Shown here: positions 49,828-58,047 of the stretch, one piece after another
How the letters are laid out: each line of letters starts with the position of its first letter
How positions within the stretch are numbered: position 1 is the stretch's first letter
From: Nocardiopsis sp. TSRI0078
Lineage (GTDB): Bacteria; Actinomycetota; Actinomycetes; Streptosporangiales; Streptosporangiaceae
Reading direction: 5' to 3'
Assembly: GCF_001905145.1 (NCBI RefSeq)
Contig: NZ_LWLB01000001.1
Span: 1-64,000 of the forward strand
Length of the DNA stretch: 64,000 nucleotides
The notes under the pieces: model-generated
Seen by the model: only the letters and a program-made list of their open reading frames with translations
Database searches by the model: none
Told to the model about the DNA's origin: nothing
Position numbers and translations under genes: made by a program

Positions 49828-52170
49828 ATGTCCGCCACGTCGTCGCATCCGACCAGCGCCCACTGGGGCAGCTACCGGGTGCTCGTCAGGGACGACCGCG
49901 TGGTCGGGGTGGACCCGGATCCGGACGATCCGGCGCCCTCCCCCGTGATCGCCAACACACCCGCCGCCCAGCACCACGCCTCGCGGGTGGCGCGTCCCGC
50001 GGTGCGGCGGCGCTGGCTGGAGCACGGCCCGGGCCCGGACCCGCGCCGGGGCGACCCGGACGACGCCTACGTCGAGGTGGAGTGGTCCACGGCCCTGGAC
50101 CTGCTCGCCGGGGAGCTGGACCGGGTGCGCCGTACCCACGGGAACGCGGCGGTCTACGGCGGCTCCTACGGGTGGGGCAGCGCGGGGCGGATCCACCACG
50201 CGCAGAGCCAGCTGCACCGGTTCCTCAACACGATCGGCGGGTACACGCGGTCCCGTACGACCTACAGCCACGGCGCCGTGGAGGTGCTCTTCCCCCGGAT
50301 CATCGGCACCCCGGCGGCGAACCGGCTGCTGCACCGGGCGCCGGCCTGGACGCAGATCCGCGAGCACACCGACCTCCTGGTCACCTTCGGCGGGCTGCGC
50401 GTGTCCAACACGTGGACGTCGTCGGGCGGCAGGGCGGCCCAGACCGCCGGTCCGGCGATGCGCGAGGCCTCCGGGGCCGGAGTGGAGTTCGTGTCGGTGT
50501 CACCGCTGCTGGACGACACCCCCGACGACGTGAGGGCCGAGTGGGTCTCCATCGCCCCGGGCACCGACACCGCGGTGATGCTGGCGCTGATGCACGTGCT
50601 GTTCACCGAGGGCCTGGCCGACACCGGGTTCCTGGACCGGTACACGGTCGGCGCCGACGTGCTGCGCGCCTACGTGATGGGCGAGCGCGACGAGGAGGGC
50701 GGCCCGGAGGGGACCGAGCGCTCCCCGGAGTGGGCCGAGCGGATCAGCGGGGTCGCGGCCGACGACCTGCGGTCGCTGGCCCGGCGGATGGCCGGGCGGC
50801 GCACCCTGGTCAACGTGGGGTGGTCGGTGCAGCGTGCCCGCTACGGCGAGCAGCCGCTGTGGGCGGGGCTGGCCCTGGCGTGCTGCCTGGGGCAGGTGGG
50901 ACTGCCGGGAGGCGGTTTCGCGTCCGGATACGGGTCCATGGGCAACTACGGCGGCGGATCGACGCCCCTGGGGCTGCCGCGGATGCCGCAGGGCAGCAAC
51001 CCGGTGGACTCGTTCATCCCGGTGGCGCGGGTGGCCGACATGCTGCTGGACCCGGGCGGCCGCTACGACCACGACGGCGAGGAGCGCCGCTACCCGGACG
51101 TGCGGCTGGTGTACTGGGCGGGCGGCAACCCGTTCCACCACCACCAGGACCTGGCCCGGCTGACCAGGGCCTTCGGCCGACCGGAGACCGTGGTGGTGCA
51201 CGAGACGCACTGGACGGCGACGGCGCGGCACGCCGACATCGTCATCCCGTCCACGACGGTGCTGGAGCGCGACGACATGGCCGCGAGCCAGGGCGACCTG
51301 AGCGTGCGGGCGATGCCGCGCGCGGTGTCGCCGCACGGGCAGGCGCGCGACGAGTACGACACCTACGCCGACCTGGCCGAGCGACTGGGGGTGCGTGAGG
51401 AGTTCACCGAGGGACGGACCAGCGGCGAGTGGATGCGGGTCGTCTACGAGCGCTGGCGCTCGCTGGTGGCGCGGCGCGGCCTGGAGGTGCCCCGGTTCGA
51501 GGAGTTCTGGGAGCGCGGACGGGTGGAGATGCCCGGCCGGGTGGAGGACGAGGCCCTGCTGGGCGAGTTCCGCGAGGATCCGGAGGGGAGTCCCCTGCGG
51601 ACGCCGAGCGGGCGGATCGAGCTGTTCTCGGAGACCATCGCGTCGTTCGGCTACGAGGACTGCCCCGGGCACCCGGTGTGGCTGCCAGGTCCAGCGGTGA
51701 CCGGTGGTGCGGACGGGGAGGCCGAGGACTTCCCGCTGGTGCTGGTGGCGAACCAGCCGAGCGGGCGGCTGCACAGCCAGCAGGACATGGGCGCGCACAG
51801 CATGTCGCAGAAGGTCCGGGGACGTTCGCCGCTGCGGATGCGCCCGGAGGACGCGCGGGCGCGCGGTGTGGCCGACGGGGACGTGGTGCGGGTGTCGAGC
51901 GCCCGGGGCTCGTGCCTGGCGGGCGTGGTGGTGAGCGAGGCGCTGCGGCCGGGCGTGGTGCAGCTGTCGACCGGGGCCTGGTACGACCCTTCCGCGGAGG
52001 GCGTGGCATGCACGCACGGGAACCCGAACGTGTTGACGGAGGACGTGGGCACGTCGGCGCTGAGCCAGGGGTGCACGGGCCAGTTGACGCGGGTGCGGGT
52101 GGAGCCGTTCGACGGCGAGGTGCCGCCGGTGCGCGCCTTCGAGCCGCCGAGGGGCGTCACCGCCGCGTAG
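49828..52170 (+). CDS. DMSO-reductase-family molybdopterin oxidoreductase (BisC/TorA type)
   Basis: A 780-residue bis-MGD enzyme reducing S- or N-oxides. It begins without a [4Fe-4S] Cys motif and without a Tat signal, so it should be cytoplasmic, as BisC (biotin sulfoxide reductase) is. Landmarks are YGGSYGWGSAGRIHHAQSQL, the predicted Mo-ligand Ser147 in TTYSHGAVEV (compare YSTGA of DMSO reductases), WTATARHADIVIPSTTVLE, and the C-terminal cofactor domain LVANQPSGRLHSQQDMGAHS. An excellent AGGAGG precedes ATG 49828. No electron-donor subunit or moa/mob gene is nearby. Possible roles are repair of methionine or biotin sulfoxide; the substrate is not determined. Confidence 0.93.
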   Translation: MSATSSHPTSAHWGSYRVLVRDDRVVGVDPDPDDPAPSPVIANTPAAQHHASRVARPAVRRRWLEHGPGPDPRRGDPDDAYVEVEWSTALDLLAGELDRVRRTHGNAAVYGGSYGWGSAGRIHHAQSQLHRFLNTIGGYTRSRTTYSHGAVEVLFPRIIGTPAANRLLHRAPAWTQIREHTDLLVTFGGLRVSNTWTSSGGRAAQTAGPAMREASGAGVEFVSVSPLLDDTPDDVRAEWVSIAPGTDTAVMLALMHVLFTEGLADTGFLDRYTVGADVLRAYVMGERDEEGGPEGTERSPEWAERISGVAADDLRSLARRMAGRRTLVNVGWSVQRARYGEQPLWAGLALACCLGQVGLPGGGFASGYGSMGNYGGGSTPLGLPRMPQGSNPVDSFIPVARVADMLLDPGGRYDHDGEERRYPDVRLVYWAGGNPFHHHQDLARLTRAFGRPETVVVHETHWTATARHADIVIPSTTVLERDDMAASQGDLSVRAMPRAVSPHGQARDEYDTYADLAERLGVREEFTEGRTSGEWMRVVYERWRSLVARRGLEVPRFEEFWERGRVEMPGRVEDEALLGEFREDPEGSPLRTPSGRIELFSETIASFGYEDCPGHPVWLPGPAVTGGADGEAEDFPLVLVANQPSGRLHSQQDMGAHSMSQKVRGRSPLRMRPEDARARGVADGDVVRVSSARGSCLAGVVVSEALRPGVVQLSTGAWYDPSAEGVACTHGNPNVLTEDVGTSALSQGCTGQLTRVRVEPFDGEVPPVRAFEPPRGVTAA

Positions 52171-52217
52171 GACATGGTCGGACTGACGGACGCGCGCCTC
52201 GGCAAGGGATCCACTGC

Positions 52218-52766
52218 GTGAGGGTCGTCTACAAGGGGCCTGCCAGGCGTGCTCTGACCGAGGAGCTTCCCGAAGCGGTCGCGTCCACCGCGTACGAATT
52301 CGTGAACGGCCCCCTGAGGACGAACCCTTGGCGGGTCGGCAAACCTCTCGACGAGCCCTTCGTCGGGTCGCACTCGGCCAGGAGGGGGACCTATCGGATC
52401 GTCTACAGGATCCGTCCGGACAAGGACGTGATCGAGATCCACTCGATTCGTCACCGCAGGGACGCCCACAGGCTGTGGGCGGATCAGCGGATCAGGAGGC
52501 GGTCCACGCGCCGGGGCAGGAGCAGCCCCACCAGGCCGAGGACCGCGTACCCCACCTGGCCGGGGGCGAGCATCCCCAGGATCGCACCGGTGTTCGCGGT
52601 GGGCGCGCGCAGGAACTCGCGCATGCGCGGGTGGGCGTGCGGCACGCCGTTGCCGGTCAGCAGCAGGGTGAGTACCGCGGCCAGGGCCGCGGCGGCCCAG
52701 GCCGTCTCGACGGCGGTCAACCCGCCCAGCCACCCCTGGATCCGGTCCAGCGCCACGAACGCGTAG
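52218..52766 (+). CDS. RelE/ParE-family toxin-like protein, no native stop, no antitoxin
   Basis: The first 85 codons from GTG 52218 encode a RelE-type fold: VRVVYKGPARRALTEELPEA, a central AYEFVNGPLRTNPWRVGKPL, YRIVYRIRPDKDVIEIHSI and the typical ending RHRRDAHR (to 52472). RelE toxins cleave mRNA on the ribosome. Unlike a normal gene, the frame has no stop there and stays open to 52766, giving a 182-residue product whose last 97 residues are merely antisense to the PrsW gene. Upstream, only a 15-codon frame (52174-52221, overlapping as GTGA) separates it from the molybdoenzyme stop, so no antitoxin of normal size exists. It may be a remnant (pseudogene) or a solitary, domesticated toxin. 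The RelE resemblance is fairly clear; the gene's activity is doubtful. Confidence 0.6.
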   Translation: MRVVYKGPARRALTEELPEAVASTAYEFVNGPLRTNPWRVGKPLDEPFVGSHSARRGTYRIVYRIRPDKDVIEIHSIRHRRDAHRLWADQRIRRRSTRRGRSSPTRPRTAYPTWPGASIPRIAPVFAVGARRNSRMRGWACGTPLPVSSRVSTAARAAAAQAVSTAVNPPSHPWIRSSATNA

Positions 52767-54679
52767 GCGGCCCCGTCGGCGCCGCCCGGTCCGGCCGGGG
52801 CGACCGGCGCGGTGAAGGCGGCGTACACCCCGGCCGCGCCCATCGCCGCCATCGCCCCGGTGACCCCGCCGGTGGCCGCGAGCCCCAGCCGCCGGGCCAG
52901 CTCGTGTGCCTGCCGGGTGAGCTCCTCCTGTGAGGGGTGGCGGCGCCAGGGCCTGCCCGCGGACCGGGCCTCGCCCATGGCGTTCCCGCGCCGCCTGCGC
53001 AGGAACCGCCAGGTGTCGCAGAGCACCCCGGGCCCGCGTCGCGCGGCGATGGCCGCGACGGTGAACTCGTGGGCGATCGTGGACAGCGTCGTGGCCAGGG
53101 TGACCGGCAGGTCCACCCAGGACAGCGCCATCCGCCGGAACAGCGGCGCGATGTCGGCGGGCACGCGCACGCGCATGGCCACGGAGCGGCCCCGGGCCCA
53201 GCGGCGCAGGCGTGCCAGCGGCGGCTGCCCGGGCAGCGGCGGCGTGGACTCGGCCGCGGTCGCGATCATCCGGTAGTCCATGGCGACCGCGCACGACAGC
53301 AGCAGCGCCAGCAGCCACGGGGTGAGGACCCCGCCGCCGAGGAGGCCGTGCACGAGGTCGGAGGCCGGGTGGAGCGCGGCGTTGGCCAGCCGCGCGTTGA
53401 GGTTCAGGTGTTCGAGGAACGCCAGGGTCAGCGCGACCGGGGGCAGCAGCCACAGCCAGGCCCCGTAGCGGCGGCCCACGACCGCCAGGCCGAGCGCGGC
53501 CCCGACCAGTCCGGTGGTGACGGCGTGCCCGGAGAAGACCGCCAGCACGGTGCCCGCCGGATCGGTGACGGTACTGCCGCCGGGCAGGAACAGGCCGCCG
53601 TCGACGGAGAGGTCCCGGCCGCCCAGCGCCACCTCGGTGAGCAGGCGTTCGGCGAGCTGGAACCCGGCCCCGGAGGCGGCGGCCAGCAGCAGGAAGTCGA
53701 CGGCGGCCAGGCGGCGCATCCGTCGGCGGGCCACCAGGGCCAGGAGCAGCAGCGGGGCGAGCTTGCCGATCTCCTCCACGGACACGGCGACGTAGGTGTA
53801 GCCGAGGACGCCGTAGGGGTCGATGCCCAGCAGCCGGACCACGGCGGCCTCGGCGAGGGCGAGGGGCCACAGCAGGAGCGCGCCGAGGGCGGCCACCCGC
53901 AGCAGGGCGGCGAAGGAGACGGTGCGCGAGCGCGCCGGCCAGGCCAGCTGGAACAGCAGGACGAAGGCGGCGGCCAGGGCGGGCAGCGCGGCCTCCAGAC
54001 CGGGGACGACCAGGGGCGCCGCGAGCAGGGCCACCACCATGAGCCACCCCCAGGCGCCGCGCAGGGCGCGCAGGGCCCGGACCGCGCGCGGCGAGCCGCG
54101 GCGGGCGCGGTCGACGCCCCGGCCCAGGCGTTCGGCCAGGTCCGGGCCCGGGCCCCGGGGGCCGCGGGCGTGGCGGGCCCCGGTCCCGGCGCAGTCGTAG
54201 AGCTGGGCCGCCCGGGTGAGGACGGGTCCGCCCTCGGCACGGGCACGCGCGCCGAAGTGCGCCCGGGCCTGGGGGATGTCCGCGCCGACGAGTTCGCGGA
54301 CGAAGTCGGCGGGCCCGGCGGCGACGGTGAGTTCGTTCGCGGTGACCAGGACGGCGGCGGAGAAGTCCTCGACGCAGACGAGGAAGTCGGTGGGCACGGG
54401 CCCCCACCCGCGGACGAGGTCGATGAGGGTGTCGGTGTCGAGGGGGACCTCGGTGACGGGGTCGTAGGAGAACTCGGGCCGGGTACGGCAGACCAGGAGC
54501 CGCTCGACGCCCATGGCCCGGCCCGCGGCGACGATCGCGCGGACGAGGTTGCGGTCCCGCGGCACGAGGAAGGGGGTGGTGACCTTGCCGTCGGCCCTGA
54601 GCCAGTGGGGGTCGAGCTCGGTCGCTCCGGCACAGACGCGCAGCACGAGGTCCCGCGCGAGCATGGCCTGTTCTTCCAT
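52484..54679 (-). CDS. PrsW-like intramembrane protease with N-terminal soluble domain
   Basis: A 731-residue protein. Residues 1-210 are soluble (MLARDLVLRVCAGATELDPHW, FLVCVEDFSAAVLVTANELTV) and of unknown fold. The membrane core (about 215-480) has the PrsW-type active-site motifs: EExxK as VSVEEIGKLAPLLL, a following GAGFQLAERLL, SGHAVTTGLVG and FLEHLNLN, characteristic of this glutamic-type family. More helices and basic loops follow to the C-terminus. In Bacillus subtilis PrsW cleaves an anti-sigma factor, so a signalling role is suggested; its substrate here is unknown. The start ATG 54679 follows a GGAAG site. Its 3' end abuts the RelE-like gene. Confidence 0.85.
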   Translation of the reverse strand: MEEQAMLARDLVLRVCAGATELDPHWLRADGKVTTPFLVPRDRNLVRAIVAAGRAMGVERLLVCRTRPEFSYDPVTEVPLDTDTLIDLVRGWGPVPTDFLVCVEDFSAAVLVTANELTVAAGPADFVRELVGADIPQARAHFGARARAEGGPVLTRAAQLYDCAGTGARHARGPRGPGPDLAERLGRGVDRARRGSPRAVRALRALRGAWGWLMVVALLAAPLVVPGLEAALPALAAAFVLLFQLAWPARSRTVSFAALLRVAALGALLLWPLALAEAAVVRLLGIDPYGVLGYTYVAVSVEEIGKLAPLLLLALVARRRMRRLAAVDFLLLAAASGAGFQLAERLLTEVALGGRDLSVDGGLFLPGGSTVTDPAGTVLAVFSGHAVTTGLVGAALGLAVVGRRYGAWLWLLPPVALTLAFLEHLNLNARLANAALHPASDLVHGLLGGGVLTPWLLALLLSCAVAMDYRMIATAAESTPPLPGQPPLARLRRWARGRSVAMRVRVPADIAPLFRRMALSWVDLPVTLATTLSTIAHEFTVAAIAARRGPGVLCDTWRFLRRRRGNAMGEARSAGRPWRRHPSQEELTRQAHELARRLGLAATGGVTGAMAAMGAAGVYAAFTAPVAPAGPGGADGAAYAFVALDRIQGWLGGLTAVETAWAAAALAAVLTLLLTGNGVPHAHPRMREFLRAPTANTGAILGMLAPGQVGYAVLGLVGLLLPRRVDRLLIR

Positions 54680-55028
54680 GGGCTTCCTCGTGCCTTACGG
54701 GGGGGCGAAGACGACGTGGGGCCCGTCCCGCCACCTTTGCGGACGAGTCGGCCCCGACCGAGCATAACGGTGGGGCGTCCGCCCGGGGAGGGCGCCGTCC
54801 CCCCGGTCGTCCACAGGAGAGCGGAGGCTCTGGCGGCCGGTCACGGCCGTCCCTGGCGTGGTAACCGGGGGGATCCCACCCCCGCCCGCCTCGTGCTGCC
54901 CGGGGCCCGCGGCCGGACCGCCAGCCGCGGCTCCCGCTCCTCCGGGGCCCGCGCCCCGGAGGCGGGGTCGGCGGCGCGTTCGCCGGCCGAGGGCGCGGGC
55001 GGGTACGCGCGGCCGGGTCGGCGCGGTG
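54680..55028 (-). other. Non-coding region between the DUF6518-like and PrsW genes
   Basis: 349 bp without a supported gene. It contains the hairpin at 54939-54962 near the end of the upstream gene and, next to 54679, the PrsW promoter area. Nothing else stands out. Confidence 0.45.
54939..54962 (-). terminator. Hairpin terminator of the TetR-controlled minus operon
   Basis: A perfect 10-bp stem CCTCCGGGGC/GCCCCGGAGG with a 4-base CCGC loop, 66 bp beyond the stop of the gene ending at 55029. Confidence 0.65.
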
Positions 55029-55655
55029 TCAGAACCACCACGTCAGCGGGTTCCCGGAGTAGACGGCGGCGAAGGCGGTGGCCGTCACCGCGGTGACGGC
55101 CACCGCCGTCAGGACCGGGCGGACCCCGGGAAAGCGCAGCAGGCAGGCCCACACCAGGAGGGCGACCCCTCCGGCGGTCGAGATCCCCCAGTAGACGGGC
55201 GAGGTCGTCTCCAGGATGTACAGGAATCCGTACACACCCTCACCGATGAGCACACCGCACAGAACGCCCACGCCCCAGGGGGCGAACGCGCCCCGGCGCC
55301 GCAGGGCCTCGGCGCCCAGCCCCAGGACGGGTCCCACGGTGACGGCGGCCGTCAGCCAGAAGACCGTCATGCCGGCCGAGGCGGAGTAGCCGCGCAGGAC
55401 GGAGGCGAGGTCGTAGCCGAGCACCATGGCCGCCAGTGCCAGGACCCCGGTGGCCGCGCCGACCCACCGCCGCGTCGCCAGGAGGGCCGCCAGGAACGCG
55501 GCGACGCTCCAGGACCCGCTGGAGTTGGCCAGCGGCGCCAGGGCGAACGGAAGCCATCCTTGGGCGAACGAGGTCAGCACGCCGACCGCCAGGCCGCCGA
55601 GGGCGGCGGTGGCCAGGGGTACCAGGGGCGAGGCCCTCTCCGTGATCGTGTCCAT
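55029..55655 (-). CDS. DUF6518-like multi-pass membrane protein
   Basis: A 208-residue membrane protein with about seven helices. The second segment (VGVLTSFAQGWLPFALAPLANSSGSW, shown here as SFAQGWLPFALAPLANSSG) matches what I remember as the hallmark of DUF6518 proteins. Later helices include TVFWLTAAVTVGPVLGLG and GVLIGEGVYGFLYIL. No catalytic motif is visible. It starts 64 bp downstream of the methyltransferase-DCC gene in the same direction and may be the third cistron of the TetR-regulated operon. Function unknown; the family name is from memory and should be treated as provisional. Confidence 0.75.
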   Translation of the reverse strand: MDTITERASPLVPLATAALGGLAVGVLTSFAQGWLPFALAPLANSSGSWSVAAFLAALLATRRWVGAATGVLALAAMVLGYDLASVLRGYSASAGMTVFWLTAAVTVGPVLGLGAEALRRRGAFAPWGVGVLCGVLIGEGVYGFLYILETTSPVYWGISTAGGVALLVWACLLRFPGVRPVLTAVAVTAVTATAFAAVYSGNPLTWWF

Positions 55656-55718
55656 GGTCGCGCCAACGCGGCCGGGCGCCCCGCCGGTTCGCGGTGTGTC
55701 CGGCGGACCGCGCCCGCC

Positions 55719-57014
55719 TCACACCTCGACACCGCGCGCGGGCGCCCGCCCCTCCCCGTCCGGCGCGTCGGCGGGCTCCCGTGAGGGCCGGGGTCCGGCG
55801 CCGAAGGCGTCGGCGCACAGCTGCGCGAAGTGCCGCAGCCCGGGCAGGTCGAGCGCCCAGCCGACGAGCGCCCACCCCAGGTGGAGGTGTTCGAGCGCCC
55901 GGGCCAGCGCGGAGACCCCGCTCCAGCGGAGCCCGCCGGGAGTCTCGTAGGTCAGGCGGTACAGCACCTCGGGGTGCTCCGCCGCCGGTCTCAGCTCCAG
56001 CGCCACGGGGGCCCGGGCGGCGAGCCGGCCGCCCAGGCCCCGGCACATGTCGCAGTCCGACGCCACGTACAGGGTGCCCGATGTCCGGCCGGGCCACGGG
56101 CGCCACCGGGGCAGCCAGGGGCGCACGCCCGCCCGGTAGGCCTCCCAGTCCCGCCCGAACGCCTCACGCAGCCGGCCTCCCTCGTGCCACCCGGCGAATC
56201 CGGCGCCGTAGGCGAACGCGGCCAGCGCGCCGCCCAGCAGCCACGGGTTCCCCGTCACCGGGAACAGGACCACGTAGGCGGCGGCGATCGCGGTCTGCAT
56301 CGGATTGCGCAGGTAGGCGTAGGGGCCGCTGGTGACCAGCCGGACGGGCGGGTCGAAGGGCAGCGGGGTGCCGCCGCCCACCCGGGCGAACTCGCGTGCC
56401 GCCGCCAGGCCGGGCAGGCACACCAGCGCGAGGACCTGTGCGGCGGTGAAGGCCGCACCCGGTGCGGGAAGGGCGTCCAGGGCGACCAGCGGTGCGACGA
56501 CCATGAGCCCGAGGGCGAGTGCCGCCTGCGCCCACATCCGGGCGTGGACCAGCTGGCCGGCGCGGGTCCAGTAGGCCAGCAGCAGCGCGGGGATCAGGCA
56601 CAGCGCGGAACCGGCGAACTCGCCGAGCAGCCACAGGGGCCCCAGCACCACCACGGGTTCGGCGAGCGGCATGACGATGACGTCCACCCACACGAGCAGG
56701 CCGGCGAGCAGCGGGACCGGCAGGAGGCGCAGCAGCAGCGCGGGCAGGGACCCCCACAGCAGCGCCCAGGCGAGCAGCAGGTCGACGGGGACGCCGAGCC
56801 ACACGGCGCCCTCGGCGTGGAAGGACCACCAGCCCGCGCGCAGCGCGTACAGGTTGAGCGGGACGAGCGTGAGCAGGGACCACGCCCCCGCCACGACCAT
56901 GGCGGCGATCTCGCGCTGTCGGGGCGCGCGCCACAGGCACAGCACGATCATGGGCAGCAGCGGGGCGAACAGGCCGACGCCGCGGACCAGGGCCGCGGGG
57001 GTCTCCGGCCCCAT
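55719..57014 (-). CDS. ICMT-like membrane methyltransferase fused to a DCC thiol-disulfide domain
   Basis: A 431-residue protein with two parts. The first 330 residues are membrane helices. The end of that part has the isoprenylcysteine carboxyl methyltransferase / phospholipid methyltransferase signature SGPYAYLRNPMQTAIAAAYV (about 236-255) with a following EGGRLREAFGRDWEAYRAGV, where SAM would bind. From about 340 a soluble DCC-like (DUF393) domain begins with YVASDCDMCRGL, whose C-x2-C pair resembles the thiol-disulfide DxxCxxC motif, then LPGLRHFAQL. The start ATG overlaps the upstream gene's stop as ATGA. It is the second gene of an operon divergent from tetR. A role in modifying lipids or lipid-linked compounds is inferred. 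Confidence 0.82.
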   Translation of the reverse strand: MGPETPAALVRGVGLFAPLLPMIVLCLWRAPRQREIAAMVVAGAWSLLTLVPLNLYALRAGWWSFHAEGAVWLGVPVDLLLAWALLWGSLPALLLRLLPVPLLAGLLVWVDVIVMPLAEPVVVLGPLWLLGEFAGSALCLIPALLLAYWTRAGQLVHARMWAQAALALGLMVVAPLVALDALPAPGAAFTAAQVLALVCLPGLAAAREFARVGGGTPLPFDPPVRLVTSGPYAYLRNPMQTAIAAAYVVLFPVTGNPWLLGGALAAFAYGAGFAGWHEGGRLREAFGRDWEAYRAGVRPWLPRWRPWPGRTSGTLYVASDCDMCRGLGGRLAARAPVALELRPAAEHPEVLYRLTYETPGGLRWSGVSALARALEHLHLGWALVGWALDLPGLRHFAQLCADAFGAGPRPSREPADAPDGEGRAPARGVEV

Positions 57015-57958
57015 CACGAGTCCCCGGGCACGGCGGCGCCGAAGGTCGCGGCGAGGTACTCGGCGGCCAGGTCGGTGGCGTAGGACTGGACCGGTCCGAA
57101 GTACCAGGACGGCTCGTAGGTGCGCTCGTAGTCGATGGACCAGGTCAGGCGGGTCCCGGTGCCCTCGGCCCGCCACACGGCCTCGGCGCGGCGCATGTCC
57201 ATCCAGTTCGCGAAGGCGGTGTCCTCGACCACCTCGAACACCACCCGGCCGCCGTCCCCGCGGATCTCGCTCTCCACGATCCTCAGCTCCATGTGGCGCG
57301 GGGTGGGCTCGTCGCCGAACCGCAGCGTGCTGCGCGGGGTGAAGCGGACCAGCCGGGTGTCGCCGACCTCCAGGCCCCCGCCGGACGCCGAGACGGGGCG
57401 CGGGAAGGGGACGGCGCGCAGGAAGAGCGCCTCGGGGGCCTCGTACTCGGGCGGTGCGGCCAGGGCCGCGGCGACGCCCTCCGCGGAGGCGGAGACCACG
57501 GCGTGGCCCTCCCCCGTGTCGGCCCTGGGCAGCAGGGAGATCCCGGCGACGCCCTCCAGCGCGAGCACGAAGAGCAGCGGCACCGAGAGCAGGGCGTGCT
57601 GGGAGCGGTCGCCCCCGCCGAGGACCAGCGTCGCCACCCAGGCGACCAGCGCCACGACGCCGTAGACCAGGGGCGCGGCGACGACCAGGCACACCAGGCC
57701 CTCTCCGAGCAGGGGCCCGGACAGGGCCAGGCCGACGGTGGTGCAGGCCATGGCGACGCCGACGACGCTCCTGGCCCGCACGGTGAACACCACGAGCAGG
57801 GCGATCGTCGCGGGCAGGCCGACGTAGAACAGGGCGGTCTGGTCCAGGCCGCCCCAGTGGTGGATCCGCAGGGCCAGCAGGGCGGCGAAGGCGGCCAGGA
57901 CCAGCCCGGCGAGCAACCAGCGGGCCCGTGAGGGTGAGGGGACGTCGCCTGGGGGCAC
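57014..57958 (-). CDS. Membrane protein with C-terminal SRPBCC-like domain
   Basis: A 314-residue protein. Four membrane helices at the N-terminus (about 13-30, 40-60, 65-85, 90-115) are followed by a soluble 170-residue domain. Its pattern (TRLVRFTPRSTLRFGDEPTP, VFEVVEDTAFANWMDMRRAE, TRLTWSIDYERTYEPSWYFGP, then a final helix ATDLAAEYLAATFG) is that of SRPBCC ligand-binding folds. GTG start with GAAGGAG upstream. It is the first gene of the operon whose promoter region holds three GATTAAA half-sites. A hydrophobic ligand for the SRPBCC domain would suit the methyltransferase neighbour, but this is inference. No named family. Confidence 0.78.
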   Translation of the reverse strand: MPPGDVPSPSRARWLLAGLVLAAFAALLALRIHHWGGLDQTALFYVGLPATIALLVVFTVRARSVVGVAMACTTVGLALSGPLLGEGLVCLVVAAPLVYGVVALVAWVATLVLGGGDRSQHALLSVPLLFVLALEGVAGISLLPRADTGEGHAVVSASAEGVAAALAAPPEYEAPEALFLRAVPFPRPVSASGGGLEVGDTRLVRFTPRSTLRFGDEPTPRHMELRIVESEIRGDGGRVVFEVVEDTAFANWMDMRRAEAVWRAEGTGTRLTWSIDYERTYEPSWYFGPVQSYATDLAAEYLAATFGAAVPGDS

Positions 57959-57977
57959 GGAGACTCCTTCGACATGC

Positions 57978-58019
57978 GATTAAAACGCTTGATTTAATCA
58001 CTCGATTAAACCGTATGAT
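57978..58019. promoter_or_regulatory. TetR operator with three half-sites, overlapping the tetR promoter
   Basis: GATTAAA (57978-57984), TTTAATC (57993-57999) and GATTAAA (58004-58010) form two overlapping inverted repeats with 8- and 4-bp spacers. A promoter for tetR fits as TTGATT (57990-57995) and TATGAT (58014-58019) with 18 bp between. The operator covers it, so autorepression and control of the divergent operon are expected. The AT-rich site contrasts sharply with its surroundings. Confidence 0.75.
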
Positions 58020-58047
58020 GAAAACCTTCCCGAGGGCAAGGAGGATC

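Noticed and set aside
52484-52766. The C-terminal 97 codons of the RelE-like frame as a genuine extra domain
   Set aside because: The residues (RRSTRRGRSSPTRPRTAYPT and onward) have shadow-type composition and lie antisense to the conserved end of the PrsW-like gene.
56700-57014. Lycopene-cyclase-like membrane segment in the N-terminal part of the methyltransferase-DCC protein
   Set aside because: The GWWSFHAEGAVWLGVPVD stretch resembles carotenoid cyclase helices only loosely, and the acidic active-site residues are not in place.
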